The translations under genes and the position numbers were made by a program. A stretch of DNA of 14,494 nt, from positions 1 to 14,494 of the forward strand of contig JBAYVP010000107.1 in NCBI GenBank assembly GCA_041674485.1. Reading direction: 5' to 3'. Position 1 is the first letter of the stretch. Each line of letters opens with the position of its first letter. Positions 6,276 through 14,422 of the stretch are shown here, piece by piece. A model generated the notes under the pieces. The model made no database searches. It worked only from the letters and a program-made list of their open reading frames with translations, and was not told the origin of the DNA. This DNA comes from JAGXQV01 sp041674485. GTDB taxonomy: Bacteria > Pseudomonadota > Gammaproteobacteria > Burkholderiales > Sulfuricellaceae.

Positions 6276-7154
6276 GTGCATCTGGAATCGCATCAAGCAG
6301 TCGGCGGAACGTTGTATGTCGTTGCCACGCCGATAGGCAATCTCGGGGATATTACGTTGCGCGCGCTGGATATGCTGCGCGGCGTCGATATAGTAGCCGC
6401 CGAGGACACCCGCGACAGCGGCAGGCTGTTGCACCATTACGGCATCGCAGCCAAGCTGGTGGCGCTGCACGAGCACAACGAGCGCAGCGCCGGGGCGAAG
6501 ATTATTGAGCGGTTGCAGGAAGGGCAATCGGTGGCGCTGATTTCCGATGCCGGCACCCCGGCGATCAGCGATCCCGGTGCGCATTTGGTGGCGGCAGTGC
6601 GCGCCGCCGGCCATAAAGTGACGCCGTTGCCGGGGGCGAATGCGGCAGTGTGCGCGCTTTCCGCCGCCGGGCTGGCGGACGCGCATTTCCTGTTTTACGG
6701 CTTTCTGCCGCATGGCGCCGGCGAACGCCGACGCCGGCTGGAGGCGTTAAAAACGCTGCCCTACTTGCTGGTGTTTTACGAATCCCCGCACCGCATCCTC
6801 GATTGCGTCGCCGATTTGCGCACCGTGCTGGGCGATGCGCGCCGCATCACTTTCGCGCGCGAACTGACCAAGTTGTTCGAGAGCATTCACGCCTGCGCGT
6901 TGGGCGAGGCGCAAGCCTGGCTCGAAGGCGACGCCAACCGACAAAAAGGCGAATTCGTGCTGCTGGTGTCCGGTGCGGAAATCCAAAAAGAGGCGGGGGT
7001 CGGCGCGGCGGCGCAACGCACGCTGGCGCTGCTGCTGGCCGAGTTGCCTTTGAAACAGGCGGTAAAACTCGCGGCGGAGATCAGCGGCGAGAAAAAAAAT
7101 GCCTTGTACGAACTCGCATTGGCGCTGAAGGAAGGGGAGAGGGATGAGGGATGA
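6276..7154 (+). CDS. rsmI: 16S rRNA (cytidine1402-2'-O)-methyltransferase RsmI
   Basis: A 292-residue SAM-dependent methyltransferase of the tetrapyrrole-methylase fold. It 2'-O-methylates C1402 in the decoding centre of 16S rRNA together with RsmH. The family signatures are clear: LYVVATPIGNLGDITLRAL near the N-terminus, VAAEDTRDSGRLL, HEHNE, ALISDAGTPAISDPG, PLPGANAAVCALSAAGL, and FYESPHRI. Length matches the family (about 285-290). Start taken as GTG with AAGGAG upstream. It overlaps the following binding-protein gene by 11 nt. The MITE-like element ends about 90 bp upstream and may lie within or near its promoter. The gene is housekeeping and marks this as ordinary chromosome. Confidence 0.96.
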   Translation: MHLESHQAVGGTLYVVATPIGNLGDITLRALDMLRGVDIVAAEDTRDSGRLLHHYGIAAKLVALHEHNERSAGAKIIERLQEGQSVALISDAGTPAISDPGAHLVAAVRAAGHKVTPLPGANAAVCALSAAGLADAHFLFYGFLPHGAGERRRRLEALKTLPYLLVFYESPHRILDCVADLRTVLGDARRITFARELTKLFESIHACALGEAQAWLEGDANRQKGEFVLLVSGAEIQKEAGVGAAAQRTLALLLAELPLKQAVKLAAEISGEKKNALYELALALKEGERDEG

Positions 7155-7989
7155 GGAAAGCCTTGCGCTGATAACATTTTGGGGGATGCCGGTCCCCGCG
7201 ATATTTTCCGGTTTCTCCCCCGTCCGGCTATGCGGGCTGCTGTGCTGCGTCTGGTTGGCGCTGCTATCTGCGGGTTTCGCCCATGCCGGGCGCCCCCTGG
7301 AAATTTACGGCTCAGCCATGGTGGAGAAGGAGATCATGGCGCCGTTGTCGCAAGCCTTTGAAAAGGAAACCGGCGCCCCCCTCATATTGCATGGTGTCGG
7401 TGACGGCCAGGGACTGGTTGCGCTGTTGCAGGGGAAGGCGGATGTGGCAATGGTCAGCGAATCGCTGGAGGACGCCATCTTGTCCGCCGAAAATGCCGCA
7501 AATCAGCAAGGAATAGCGCTTACTGTTCCGGCCAACCTGAAATTTCACGGACTCGGCAAAGACCGCTTACTGGTGGTAGTCAACCGGCTTAACCCTATTG
7601 TCGAACTGAGCCGCACCCAACTGAAGGACATCCATACCGGCAAAATCACCAACTGGCAGGCGGTTGGCGGCGAAAATCTGGCCGTTCGGGTAATAACCGG
7701 CCGTCCCGGCAATGAGGTGCGCACGCTGTTCCAGAAATCGGTTATGGGCGGTGAAAAATACACCACGGGAGCGCGGGAAGTCGATTCGGGTGTCGTTGAA
7801 CTCCACGTGGTGTCCCAAGACAAGGGTGGCATCGGCGTTGTCAGCTCAGCTTTGTTTGCGCAAAATGCAAGACTGGTAAAATTTATCAAAGCACCGCTGC
7901 TGACCAGCCCGTTCGGCCTGATCACCATCGGCAGTCCCACCCCCGAAATCCGGGAATTGATTGATTATGTCAGGGCGGAGTTGAAATAG
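7144..7989 (+). CDS. PstS-like periplasmic substrate-binding protein
   Basis: A 281-residue exported protein of the PBP-like/PstS family. The N-terminus has a hydrophobic segment (about 27-45) ending in a signal-peptidase site near AHA-G (48/49); mature sequence begins GRPLEIYGSAM. Family features are HGVGDGQGLVALLQGKADVAM (83-103, split here as HGVGDGQG and LLQGKADVAM), the IHTGKITNWQAVGG loop, VITGRPGNEVRTLFQ, and GGIGVVSSALF near the C-terminus. These match phosphate-type binding proteins, but no PstCAB transporter genes are adjacent, so the ligand and partner are unknown. The start at 7144 has a good purine-rich site (AGGGGAG) and overlaps rsmI. The leader before the hydrophobic core is long; a start at 7186 would shorten it but lacks a well-spaced site. 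Confidence 0.82.
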   Translation: MRDEESLALITFWGMPVPAIFSGFSPVRLCGLLCCVWLALLSAGFAHAGRPLEIYGSAMVEKEIMAPLSQAFEKETGAPLILHGVGDGQGLVALLQGKADVAMVSESLEDAILSAENAANQQGIALTVPANLKFHGLGKDRLLVVVNRLNPIVELSRTQLKDIHTGKITNWQAVGGENLAVRVITGRPGNEVRTLFQKSVMGGEKYTTGAREVDSGVVELHVVSQDKGGIGVVSSALFAQNARLVKFIKAPLLTSPFGLITIGSPTPEIRELIDYVRAELK

Positions 7990-8044
7990 GGGCTGGAGTA
8001 CAAAGGCGTTTATTCTCGGAAATTCATCCTAAAAAAGCATTTGA

Positions 8045-8170
8045 ACCGCAGAGACGCCGAGGCGCGGAGAAATATAACGGAGGGTGAAAGCATACCATTA
8101 CCCTACAAAATCTCTGCGTCTCTGCGTCTCTGCGGTAAATGTTTTTGGTTCCGGCTCGTCCGGTTTAGGG
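8045..8170. repeat. CGCAGAGA inverted repeat with flank, copy B
   Basis: The left arm (8045-8070, starting ACCGCAGAGACGC) and right arm (8111-8136, ending TCTCTGCGTCTCTGCGGT) are imperfect inverted repeats separated by about 40 bases. The sequence after the right arm (8137-8170) matches the flank of copy A (4260 down to about 4225), including GGTTCCGGCT. The homology therefore extends beyond the palindrome and on one side only, which marks a defined unit rather than simple sequence. It lies between the converging binding-protein and NHL-protein genes. Confidence 0.75.
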
Positions 8171-8230
8171 TTTTTCCATACTGAGAACAAATTTACCCTG
8201 TACGCCCTCCCCGCCGGACTGCAAATATCG

Positions 8231-8255
8231 AAAAAAAGGGGAGCCGAAGCTCCCC
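8231..8255 (-). terminator. Intrinsic terminator of the NHL-protein gene
   Basis: On the minus strand a 7-bp GGGGAGC/GCTCCCC stem closes on a TTCG tetraloop and is followed by seven T residues (8237 down to 8231). It sits 28 bases past the stop of the leftward 1070-residue gene. In the plus direction the hairpin is followed by a broken T-rich stretch, so weaker bidirectional termination of the rightward binding-protein transcript is possible. Confidence 0.88.
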
Positions 8256-8283
8256 CTTTAGTCTTTTTAGTCTTTTCGGCAGT

Positions 8284-11200
8284 TTATTTCACCGTAAACC
8301 CCTGTGCCGTTCCGTCGGCGTTCTTGATATAAAACACCCCGTTGTCCTTCCACCAGCTCGGTTTTCCGGGTGTCGGCTGCGTTACGGTCCACTGCGGCAT
8401 GAGGGTGTAGCTCTTGCCGTTGGCCATCGCCACCGCAGTGCCATCCATGCGCGGCAACACGCTTAAGCTCGGGTCATTCAGCTCCGTGCGGAATGTGGCT
8501 TGCAGCGTGTCGTAGTCGTAAAAATCCGGAAATATCTGCTGGGAAATCTTGTTGTTGCCGAAGTTTCCGTTGAGGAGCAGATTGCCATCCGCCGTGGTCG
8601 TGAATGTTTCCGCACCCGGCGTCACCGACCAAAAGCTCCATAACGGTCGCCCGATATACGTCGTACCATCGGCTGCGGTAACTTGCCAACTGCCGTTCCA
8701 GCGCAAGGTGCTGACGGAACCCGGCAGCGCCTGGGCGACCTTGTCGGCGAACGCGGCGGGATCGATGAACGCGGGTACAAAAGTAGTGACCAGTCCGCCG
8801 GTCACTACGTCTATCCCGCCCTCTACGCCTATACTCACCCCATCCGCGCGGCTGGTGTCGACGCGCACTCTGCGGCTTGGCATAAAGCTGGCCGTGTCAC
8901 CGTTGATGGTGTAGGTCACATATGAATTTTTCAGTCCCGGTGCGGCGCCGGTTCCGTTCAATTGGAAGTTGAACACGCCCTGACCGCTCTGTCCGGGAAT
9001 TACCGGCAGCCCGACCAGCCCCTGCGAGGCGTTGACGACATTGAAAATGCTTTCGTCCAGCCGCGCGCCATTAAGCCGTAGCGATGTTCCCGCAAGACGC
9101 GGGATGAACGCTTTGACTTGGTAACCGTCGGTGCTTGCAAATTTGGCGCCGCCCGGCACCATGTCGTCGCCCACCGCGTCGCTGTCGCCGCTACGGGAGC
9201 CGAGATAGGCCGCAGTCACTGTGCCGCTTTTGTCGAATTCGGCGGTTTCCCCTGCCCAGACGATGCCGTCCTTGATTGCGGCGAAGCTGTTGCCGCGCCC
9301 TTTCAGCCCCGAGAACGAGCCGGCTTCGAGCACGATGTAACAAGTAACGACATGCACTGCGTCCGATGTGGTGTCGGAACTAGCCTGGACGATGGTGTTG
9401 CACACCTGGCTGCTGCCGCCGCCGCTCTTGCCGGTTTTAATCACGTTGCCGGCGACGGTCACAATGGGCTTGTCTTCGCCGCTGGTGGTGACTTGAGCGT
9501 TGCCGGTGACCGCCAAAACAGGGGTTTGCACGCCGCCGATGTCCACCACTTCGAAAGTCATGGTGGTATTGGGCTGGCTGGATTGGATCGTGAGTTCCTG
9601 TCCGCCGATATTCAGGTTGACCGTCGAGGCCGCGCCGCCTGTTGCGGTCGGGGACGGCAGATCGACGCTGGTGCCGTGGACGTTGGGCGTGCCTGCCGGG
9701 ACGACGATGGTATCAGAGGATTTGACGCCGATCTTGGCGTTCTCGCCGGTCGTATCCACCGTGACTTGGCTATCTTTGGCGCCGGAAACCACGACGATGC
9801 CGTTCTTGAGTCCGGCTATCGCCTGTCCGGTCTGGCTGGCGGTGAAGGTGGCGCTCCCCTGATTGACGGTGACGGTGCTGACGGATGTGGTTGTTCCCGG
9901 CAGCGTGACATGGGTGACGCCCAACTGGGTGTCGCCGGCGCCGCTGCTCACCCCGACGGCGCCGGTGCCGGGCAGCGTGATATTGACGCTGGGTGCGGTG
10001 CTTCCCGGCGTGGTGGTGAGCGGGGGCGGCGGCAGATTGATGGTGGTGCCGTTTCCGCCGTTGTCCGCCACCGTCACCGATTGTCCGCTGGTCAATGTGG
10101 CTGAGCCGCCGCCGGTGGGCAAGGGGGGCGGCGCAGTGGATGCCGGCGGCGTCGTTGCCGCTGCCGCAAATGTGGCCGTAACGACTTTGTCCGCGCTTAT
10201 GCCGGTCAACGTACAGGTATCACCCGTACACGCCGCGCCATCGGCGCCACCCCATGTCGTCGTATACCCGCTGGCAGGTGTTGCGGTCAGAACCACCGTG
10301 GCGGCATCGATGAATTGGTCTGTACAGGTGTTGCCGCCGGTCGTTCCGGTAATGATATTTCCGACATCGGCGGACACCGTGCCGCCTGCGCCGGCAGTGA
10401 CGGCTACCTTGCGCGTGGGGTTCTGATACTTGACTACCGCACTGTGCCCGTAGTCGGTCGCATACAAATAGCTGGTGCCGGAGGAAGAGGCAAATCCGGC
10501 GCCGAAAGGACTGCTGAGCGTGGTATTGGTGTTGTACTTGGTGGCCTTCGTCAGGAAATTGCCGCTGGAGTCCAGCTTGACGACGCCCAGAGCGCTGTCG
10601 GTAATGAACATGTCGTTGGTCGTGAGGTCTATGTCGATATCTTTCGGGGACGAGAAGGCGGTCGTTGTACCGCAGTTCGAGAACCCCGTCAGGGTCGTCT
10701 GCCAGACGCCCGCGCTGTTATATTTGACCACCACTGCCTTGCCGTAGTCCGCCACCCACACATTGTCCGATGAGTCGACCGCTACCCCGGTGAGATTTAA
10801 AAATACCTGACCGGGGGCGCCATTTTTGGTGTAAGTCGTCAGGGGGGCTGCGGTGCATTGCCCTGACGTGTTCATTTTGAGGATACGAAGATTGTCGTAA
10901 TCGTTGACGTAAATCGCGCCGGTGGAATCAACGGCGACACCAAACGTCTTGGTCCAATTATAGGGGCCGTTCCCACCGTTTGCCGTGCAACCGGTCCAGG
11001 TGTGGGCAAGCGTCAACGCACCGCCTGCTTCCGTATAGTGGCGAATTTTTGATTCATAGTAAGTCGATATGTAAACGTCGCCGCTGTTCGGGTCCACGGC
11101 GGACCTCACAGGACCTTGGTCGTTCACGGAGACAACCTTGGTGACATAAGTGCCGTCCGTTTGCTGTATCACCACCTCGCCGCCGCCGGTGACCCCGGCA

Positions 11201-11496
11201 TTGCTGTCGGCGATAGCCAGATTGCCGTTGCTTTTCAGAAAAGCGACATCCGTCGGGCCATTGAATGCGGCGTTGGCGCCGCTGGTGTCGAAGCGACCCC
11301 AGTGGGTGACATACTCAAAATTCGCCAATGCCGGGGACGAACACAGGAAGGCGCTTGCCACGGCGCTGCTCAACACCAGGGCTTTGCGCAGAAACAGCCC
11401 CTGCGCGGCATCCCCTGCCGAGCGCACGGTTCCCGTGGCAAACGGTAAGGCATTTTTCCGGGGCAGGCCGAAAATCGACTCAAAAGTTGCAACCAT
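8284..11496 (-). CDS. Large exported NHL-repeat (beta-propeller) modular protein
   Basis: A 1070-residue secreted protein. A signal peptide with hydrophobic core near 38-56 ends at ALA-NFEY (58/59), after an unusually long 35-residue N-region. Residues 60-360 form an NHL/SMP-30-like propeller, with recurring blade motifs such as FGVAVDSTGAIYVNDYDN (185-202), LTGVAVDSSDNVWVADYG (235-252) and SPKDIDIDLTTNDMFITD (283-300). Residues 362-443 resemble a bacterial Ig-like/InlB-B type repeat (TPASGYTTTWGGADG...CTLTGI..DKVVTATF). Residues 444-545 are rich in Thr, Pro, Gly and Ser. Residues 550-1070 repeat beta-strand-like segments and I do not recognise them. Start at 11496 has GGAG 7 nt upstream. It is divergent from the OGT gene and ends at a strong terminator. 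The product is probably extracellular or surface-attached; no anchor motif is evident at its C-terminus (GFTVK). Function unknown. Confidence 0.85.
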   Translation of the reverse strand: MVATFESIFGLPRKNALPFATGTVRSAGDAAQGLFLRKALVLSSAVASAFLCSSPALANFEYVTHWGRFDTSGANAAFNGPTDVAFLKSNGNLAIADSNAGVTGGGEVVIQQTDGTYVTKVVSVNDQGPVRSAVDPNSGDVYISTYYESKIRHYTEAGGALTLAHTWTGCTANGGNGPYNWTKTFGVAVDSTGAIYVNDYDNLRILKMNTSGQCTAAPLTTYTKNGAPGQVFLNLTGVAVDSSDNVWVADYGKAVVVKYNSAGVWQTTLTGFSNCGTTTAFSSPKDIDIDLTTNDMFITDSALGVVKLDSSGNFLTKATKYNTNTTLSSPFGAGFASSSGTSYLYATDYGHSAVVKYQNPTRKVAVTAGAGGTVSADVGNIITGTTGGNTCTDQFIDAATVVLTATPASGYTTTWGGADGAACTGDTCTLTGISADKVVTATFAAAATTPPASTAPPPLPTGGGSATLTSGQSVTVADNGGNGTTINLPPPPLTTTPGSTAPSVNITLPGTGAVGVSSGAGDTQLGVTHVTLPGTTTSVSTVTVNQGSATFTASQTGQAIAGLKNGIVVVSGAKDSQVTVDTTGENAKIGVKSSDTIVVPAGTPNVHGTSVDLPSPTATGGAASTVNLNIGGQELTIQSSQPNTTMTFEVVDIGGVQTPVLAVTGNAQVTTSGEDKPIVTVAGNVIKTGKSGGGSSQVCNTIVQASSDTTSDAVHVVTCYIVLEAGSFSGLKGRGNSFAAIKDGIVWAGETAEFDKSGTVTAAYLGSRSGDSDAVGDDMVPGGAKFASTDGYQVKAFIPRLAGTSLRLNGARLDESIFNVVNASQGLVGLPVIPGQSGQGVFNFQLNGTGAAPGLKNSYVTYTINGDTASFMPSRRVRVDTSRADGVSIGVEGGIDVVTGGLVTTFVPAFIDPAAFADKVAQALPGSVSTLRWNGSWQVTAADGTTYIGRPLWSFWSVTPGAETFTTTADGNLLLNGNFGNNKISQQIFPDFYDYDTLQATFRTELNDPSLSVLPRMDGTAVAMANGKSYTLMPQWTVTQPTPGKPSWWKDNGVFYIKNADGTAQGFTVK

Positions 11497-11548
11497 TTCA
11501 TTTCTCCAATGTAATCAAAGCAATTCAGCCGAATTTTATCCAACGGCA

Positions 11549-11558
11549 TATAATTATA
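11549..11558. promoter_or_regulatory. Candidate bidirectional -10 (TATAATTATA) in the divergent intergenic region
   Basis: The 186-bp gap between the NHL-protein start (11496) and the OGT start (11683) contains TATAATTATA, a perfect palindrome that supplies a consensus TATAAT on each strand. Neither strand shows a convincing -35 at the proper spacing, so this is a weak prediction. It lies about 50 nt upstream of the NHL gene and about 125 nt upstream of the OGT gene. Confidence 0.3.
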
Positions 11559-11682
11559 GTCAGGTTTTCCCAATATATCTTGAGCAAAACCGGCGAAGTC
11601 TACCGTTTTTTCTGCATTTGCTCTAGTCGTTAATGGCGTAACGTCATGCTAAGCTTCGAAAAAATTACCGGGGAGAAGCAGA

Positions 11683-14307
11683 ATGTCATATACCGCGCTT
11701 GAGAAAGCGACTGTTGCATTGGACGGGGGAGACCATCGAACTGCCGTCAAGCTATTGAAAAGCCATCTGAAAGGAAATCCTGCGGATGTCCCTGCGCTAT
11801 ACCTGCTGGGCGCTGCGTATCAGGAATCCAATCGTCTTGATGAGGCGTTAATAGCCTATGACCGGGTGCTCGCATTTCACGCGCATCATTTCGGCGCGCA
11901 TTACGGGAAAGCGCTTGTCCTCCTGAATAGGGGACGCCACCAGGAGGCGATGCCCCACCACGACGCGGCGATCCGTTCCGCCCCCCGGAATTTCTGGGCC
12001 TGGGTGAACCGCGGCATTTCAAAAGCCGCAACAGGCCAATATGCTGCGGCAATTGCCGACTACGACAGGGCGCTAAGCCTGAACCCCAACCTGCCCGCAG
12101 CATTGACCAACAAGGGGAATGCATTGACGGGACTCGGCGCTTTCGACGCGGCGCTCGCCTGTTACGAGCAGGCTGTGGCCTTGTCGCGCCAGGATGCGAA
12201 TGCCTGGAGCAATATGGGCGGCGCGCTGGTGAAACTGGCGCGCCACGCCGCCGCCGAAGCCGCCTGCCGCGTTGCGCTCGAACTCGCACCCCGCCTGTCC
12301 ACGGCATGGAGCAACCTGGGCGCAGCCCTTTCCGGCCTGAAGCGGCATGACGCCGCCGAAGCCGCGTGCCGCAAGGCGCTGGAACTCGCCCCCGAATCGT
12401 CTGCGGCATGGAGCAATCTGGGGCACGCGCTTTATGGTTTGAAACGCTACGGCGCAACGGAAGGAGCTTGTCGCAAGGTGATCGAACTGGAGCCGCATTC
12501 ACCGGAGGCGTGGAGCAATCTGGGGGCGGCGCTCGAAGGCCTGAAGCAGCATGACGCCGCCGAAGCGGCTTGCCGCAAAGCGCTGGAACTGGATGCCCAT
12601 TCTGCCGAGGCATGGCGCAATCTGAGTGCGGCGCTCTGCGGCCTGAAACGCCATGACGCCACCGAAGCCGCCTGTCGCAAGGCCATAGAGCTGGCGCCGT
12701 CGGCGCCGGAAGCATGGAACAATCTGGGCGTAGCGCTTTCCGGCCTGAAGCGCTATGACGCCGCTGAAGCCGCCTGTCGCAAGGCGCTGGAACTCGATCC
12801 TGATTCGCCCACCGCCTGGAGCAATCTGGGCAACGCTCTATACGGCATGAAGCGCTTTTACGCGGCTGCGGAATGTTATGAAAAAAGCCTGGAATTGGAT
12901 GCTGACGCGCCATTTATCCTGGGCGGCATGATCCATAGCAGGATGAGGATTTGCGACTGGCGTGACCTTGAACAAAACCTCGCTCGGCTAGTGCGGGAAA
13001 TAGAACAAAAAAAGTGCGTCTTCCATCCATTCCCGGTTCTGGGGTTGGTTGCCAACCCTGCCTTGCAACGTAAGGCCGCCGAAACCTATGCGCGCGAAAA
13101 ATATCCGCTAAACCCCGTGCTCGGCGCGATCCCCAAGCGGGCAAAGCACGACAAGATACGCCTGGGTTATTACTCGACGGATTTCCGCAAACATGTGCTC
13201 AGCTACTTGATGGCTGGGTTGTTCGAATGTCATGACAAGGAGCGCTTCGAGCTTATCGCTTTCTCATTAGGGCCGGATACGCAGGATGAGATGCGCCAAC
13301 GCGTGTCTGCCGCCTTTGACCGATTTATCGATGTCGAAAATCTGTCCGATCAGGAGGTGGCGAAGTTGTCCCGCGAACTTGGCATAGATATCGCCATTGA
13401 TTTGAATGGTTATACGGAGGGTTGCAGAACAGGAATTTTCGCCTGCCGGGCGGCGCCGCTTCAGGTCAATTACCTTGGCTATCCCGGCACGATGGGGGTG
13501 GAATATATCGACTACATTGTTGCCGACAGGCTGCTGATTCCCGTTGAGCGCCAACGTCAATACGCTGAAAAGATGGTTTACCTGCCTCACAGCTATTGGC
13601 CAAACGACGCAAAACTGGAAATTGCGGACAAAAGGTTCAGCCGAGAAGAGGTGGGGTTGCCATCCGAGGGGTTTGTTTTTTGCTGCTTCAACAACAATTA
13701 CAAGATCACCCCAGCCACCTTCGATGGCTGGATGCGCATCCTGAAGCAAGTGGAGGGCGCTGTGTTATGGCTGTTCGAAGATACACCGGCTGCCGCCGAA
13801 AATCTGAAAAAGGAAGCCATGCAAAGAGGTGTTGCGCCAGAGCGCCTCCTGTTCGACAAGCGATTGCCGCACGCACCGCACTCGGAGCATTTTGCCCGGA
13901 TTCGCGTTGCCGACCTGGTTCTCGATACTCTGCCCTATAACGCCGGCGCCACGGCCAGCGATGCCCTGTGGGCTGGCGTTCCGGTGTTGACACTAATCGG
14001 CGAAGCGTATGTTGGGCGGATCGCAGCCAGCCTGCTTAACGCCATCGGTTTGCCTGAACTCATCACGACCAATCAGGAAGAATACGAACACCTGGCGATA
14101 AGACTGGCGACACATCCCGAAGAACTCAAGCAAATAAGGGAAAAACTTGCCGGAAATCGGTTGTCAACGCCATTGTTTGATACGGTACTCTATGCCCGGC
14201 ACATTGAAGCCGCCTATAAAGTCATGTTCGAACGGTATCAGGCCGATCTCCCCCCCGAGCATACAGCATTTTCAATCAAGAACAATTACAGCGTTTTCAA
14301 CATCTGA
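11683..14307 (+). CDS. TPR-containing O-linked GlcNAc transferase, SPINDLY/OGT family (GT41)
   Basis: An 874-residue protein. Residues 39-412 are about eleven tetratricopeptide repeats in exact 34-residue register; Trp marks the same position at 175, 209, 243, 277, 311, 345 and 379. Residues 490-850 form the GT41 catalytic region: RLGYYSTDFRKHVLSYLM (493-510, H504), DLNGYTEGCRTGIFACRAAP (573-592), YLGYPGTMGVEYIDYIVAD (597-615), YLPHSYWPND (633-642), FCCFNNNYKITP (666-677) with the nucleotide-binding Lys K674, LDTLPYNAGATASDALWAG (747-765), and GRIAASLL (778-785). It likely transfers a sugar from a nucleotide donor to Ser/Thr of target proteins; donor and targets are unknown. Where many family members have an N-x-H-T-T motif, this one has NAGAT (753-757), lacking the His. 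GGGGAG lies 8 nt before the ATG. The last 16 residues are encoded by a duplicated segment. Confidence 0.93.
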   Translation: MSYTALEKATVALDGGDHRTAVKLLKSHLKGNPADVPALYLLGAAYQESNRLDEALIAYDRVLAFHAHHFGAHYGKALVLLNRGRHQEAMPHHDAAIRSAPRNFWAWVNRGISKAATGQYAAAIADYDRALSLNPNLPAALTNKGNALTGLGAFDAALACYEQAVALSRQDANAWSNMGGALVKLARHAAAEAACRVALELAPRLSTAWSNLGAALSGLKRHDAAEAACRKALELAPESSAAWSNLGHALYGLKRYGATEGACRKVIELEPHSPEAWSNLGAALEGLKQHDAAEAACRKALELDAHSAEAWRNLSAALCGLKRHDATEAACRKAIELAPSAPEAWNNLGVALSGLKRYDAAEAACRKALELDPDSPTAWSNLGNALYGMKRFYAAAECYEKSLELDADAPFILGGMIHSRMRICDWRDLEQNLARLVREIEQKKCVFHPFPVLGLVANPALQRKAAETYAREKYPLNPVLGAIPKRAKHDKIRLGYYSTDFRKHVLSYLMAGLFECHDKERFELIAFSLGPDTQDEMRQRVSAAFDRFIDVENLSDQEVAKLSRELGIDIAIDLNGYTEGCRTGIFACRAAPLQVNYLGYPGTMGVEYIDYIVADRLLIPVERQRQYAEKMVYLPHSYWPNDAKLEIADKRFSREEVGLPSEGFVFCCFNNNYKITPATFDGWMRILKQVEGAVLWLFEDTPAAAENLKKEAMQRGVAPERLLFDKRLPHAPHSEHFARIRVADLVLDTLPYNAGATASDALWAGVPVLTLIGEAYVGRIAASLLNAIGLPELITTNQEEYEHLAIRLATHPEELKQIREKLAGNRLSTPLFDTVLYARHIEAAYKVMFERYQADLPPEHTAFSIKNNYSVFNI

Positions 14308-14422
14308 TAGTTACAGCCTTTGTATCTCTCAGCGAGCTTGCTCCCTTCTCCCGCAGGCGGGAGAAGGGCTTTTACAGCATTTTCAATCAAGAACAATTAC
14401 AAAAATTATAGTTACAGCCTTT
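14262..14422 (+). repeat. Direct repeats bracketing the OGT 3' end and terminator
   Basis: A 29-bp sequence (TACAGCATTTTCAATCAAGA plus nine more bases) occurs identically at 14262-14290, inside the end of the OGT gene, and at 14373-14401 downstream. A second 15-bp piece (ATAGTTACAGCCTTT) follows each copy at 14307-14321 and 14408-14422. The period is 111 bp for the first and 101 bp for the second, so the right copy lacks about 10 bp, namely the part containing the last codons and stop. Short related pieces (TTACAGC, TTTTCAA) recur between them. It looks like a local tandem duplication with the hairpin sitting between the copies, or insertion of a hairpin unit with duplicated target. Confidence 0.8.
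14343..14373 (+). terminator. Terminator hairpin after the OGT gene
   Basis: CCCTTCTCCCG (14343-14353) pairs perfectly with CGGGAGAAGGG (14358-14368) across a CAGG loop and is followed by CTTTT. The stem begins 35 bases after the OGT stop. The same type of CTCCCGCAGGCGGGAG hairpin is a common dispersed repeat in proteobacterial genomes, so it may be both a repeat and a functional terminator. The remainder to the window end (14423-14494) shows nothing recognisable. Confidence 0.75.

Noticed and set aside
7144..7989. pstS gene name for the binding protein
   Set aside because: The fold matches, but no pstCAB genes are adjacent and ligand specificity cannot be read from the sequence.
9118..10104. 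Long open frame on the plus strand opposite the NHL protein (328 codons)
   Set aside because: It is antisense to a well-supported exported protein. Its composition (Ala/Gly/Asp/His-rich) is typical of a shadow frame, and no family motif is seen.
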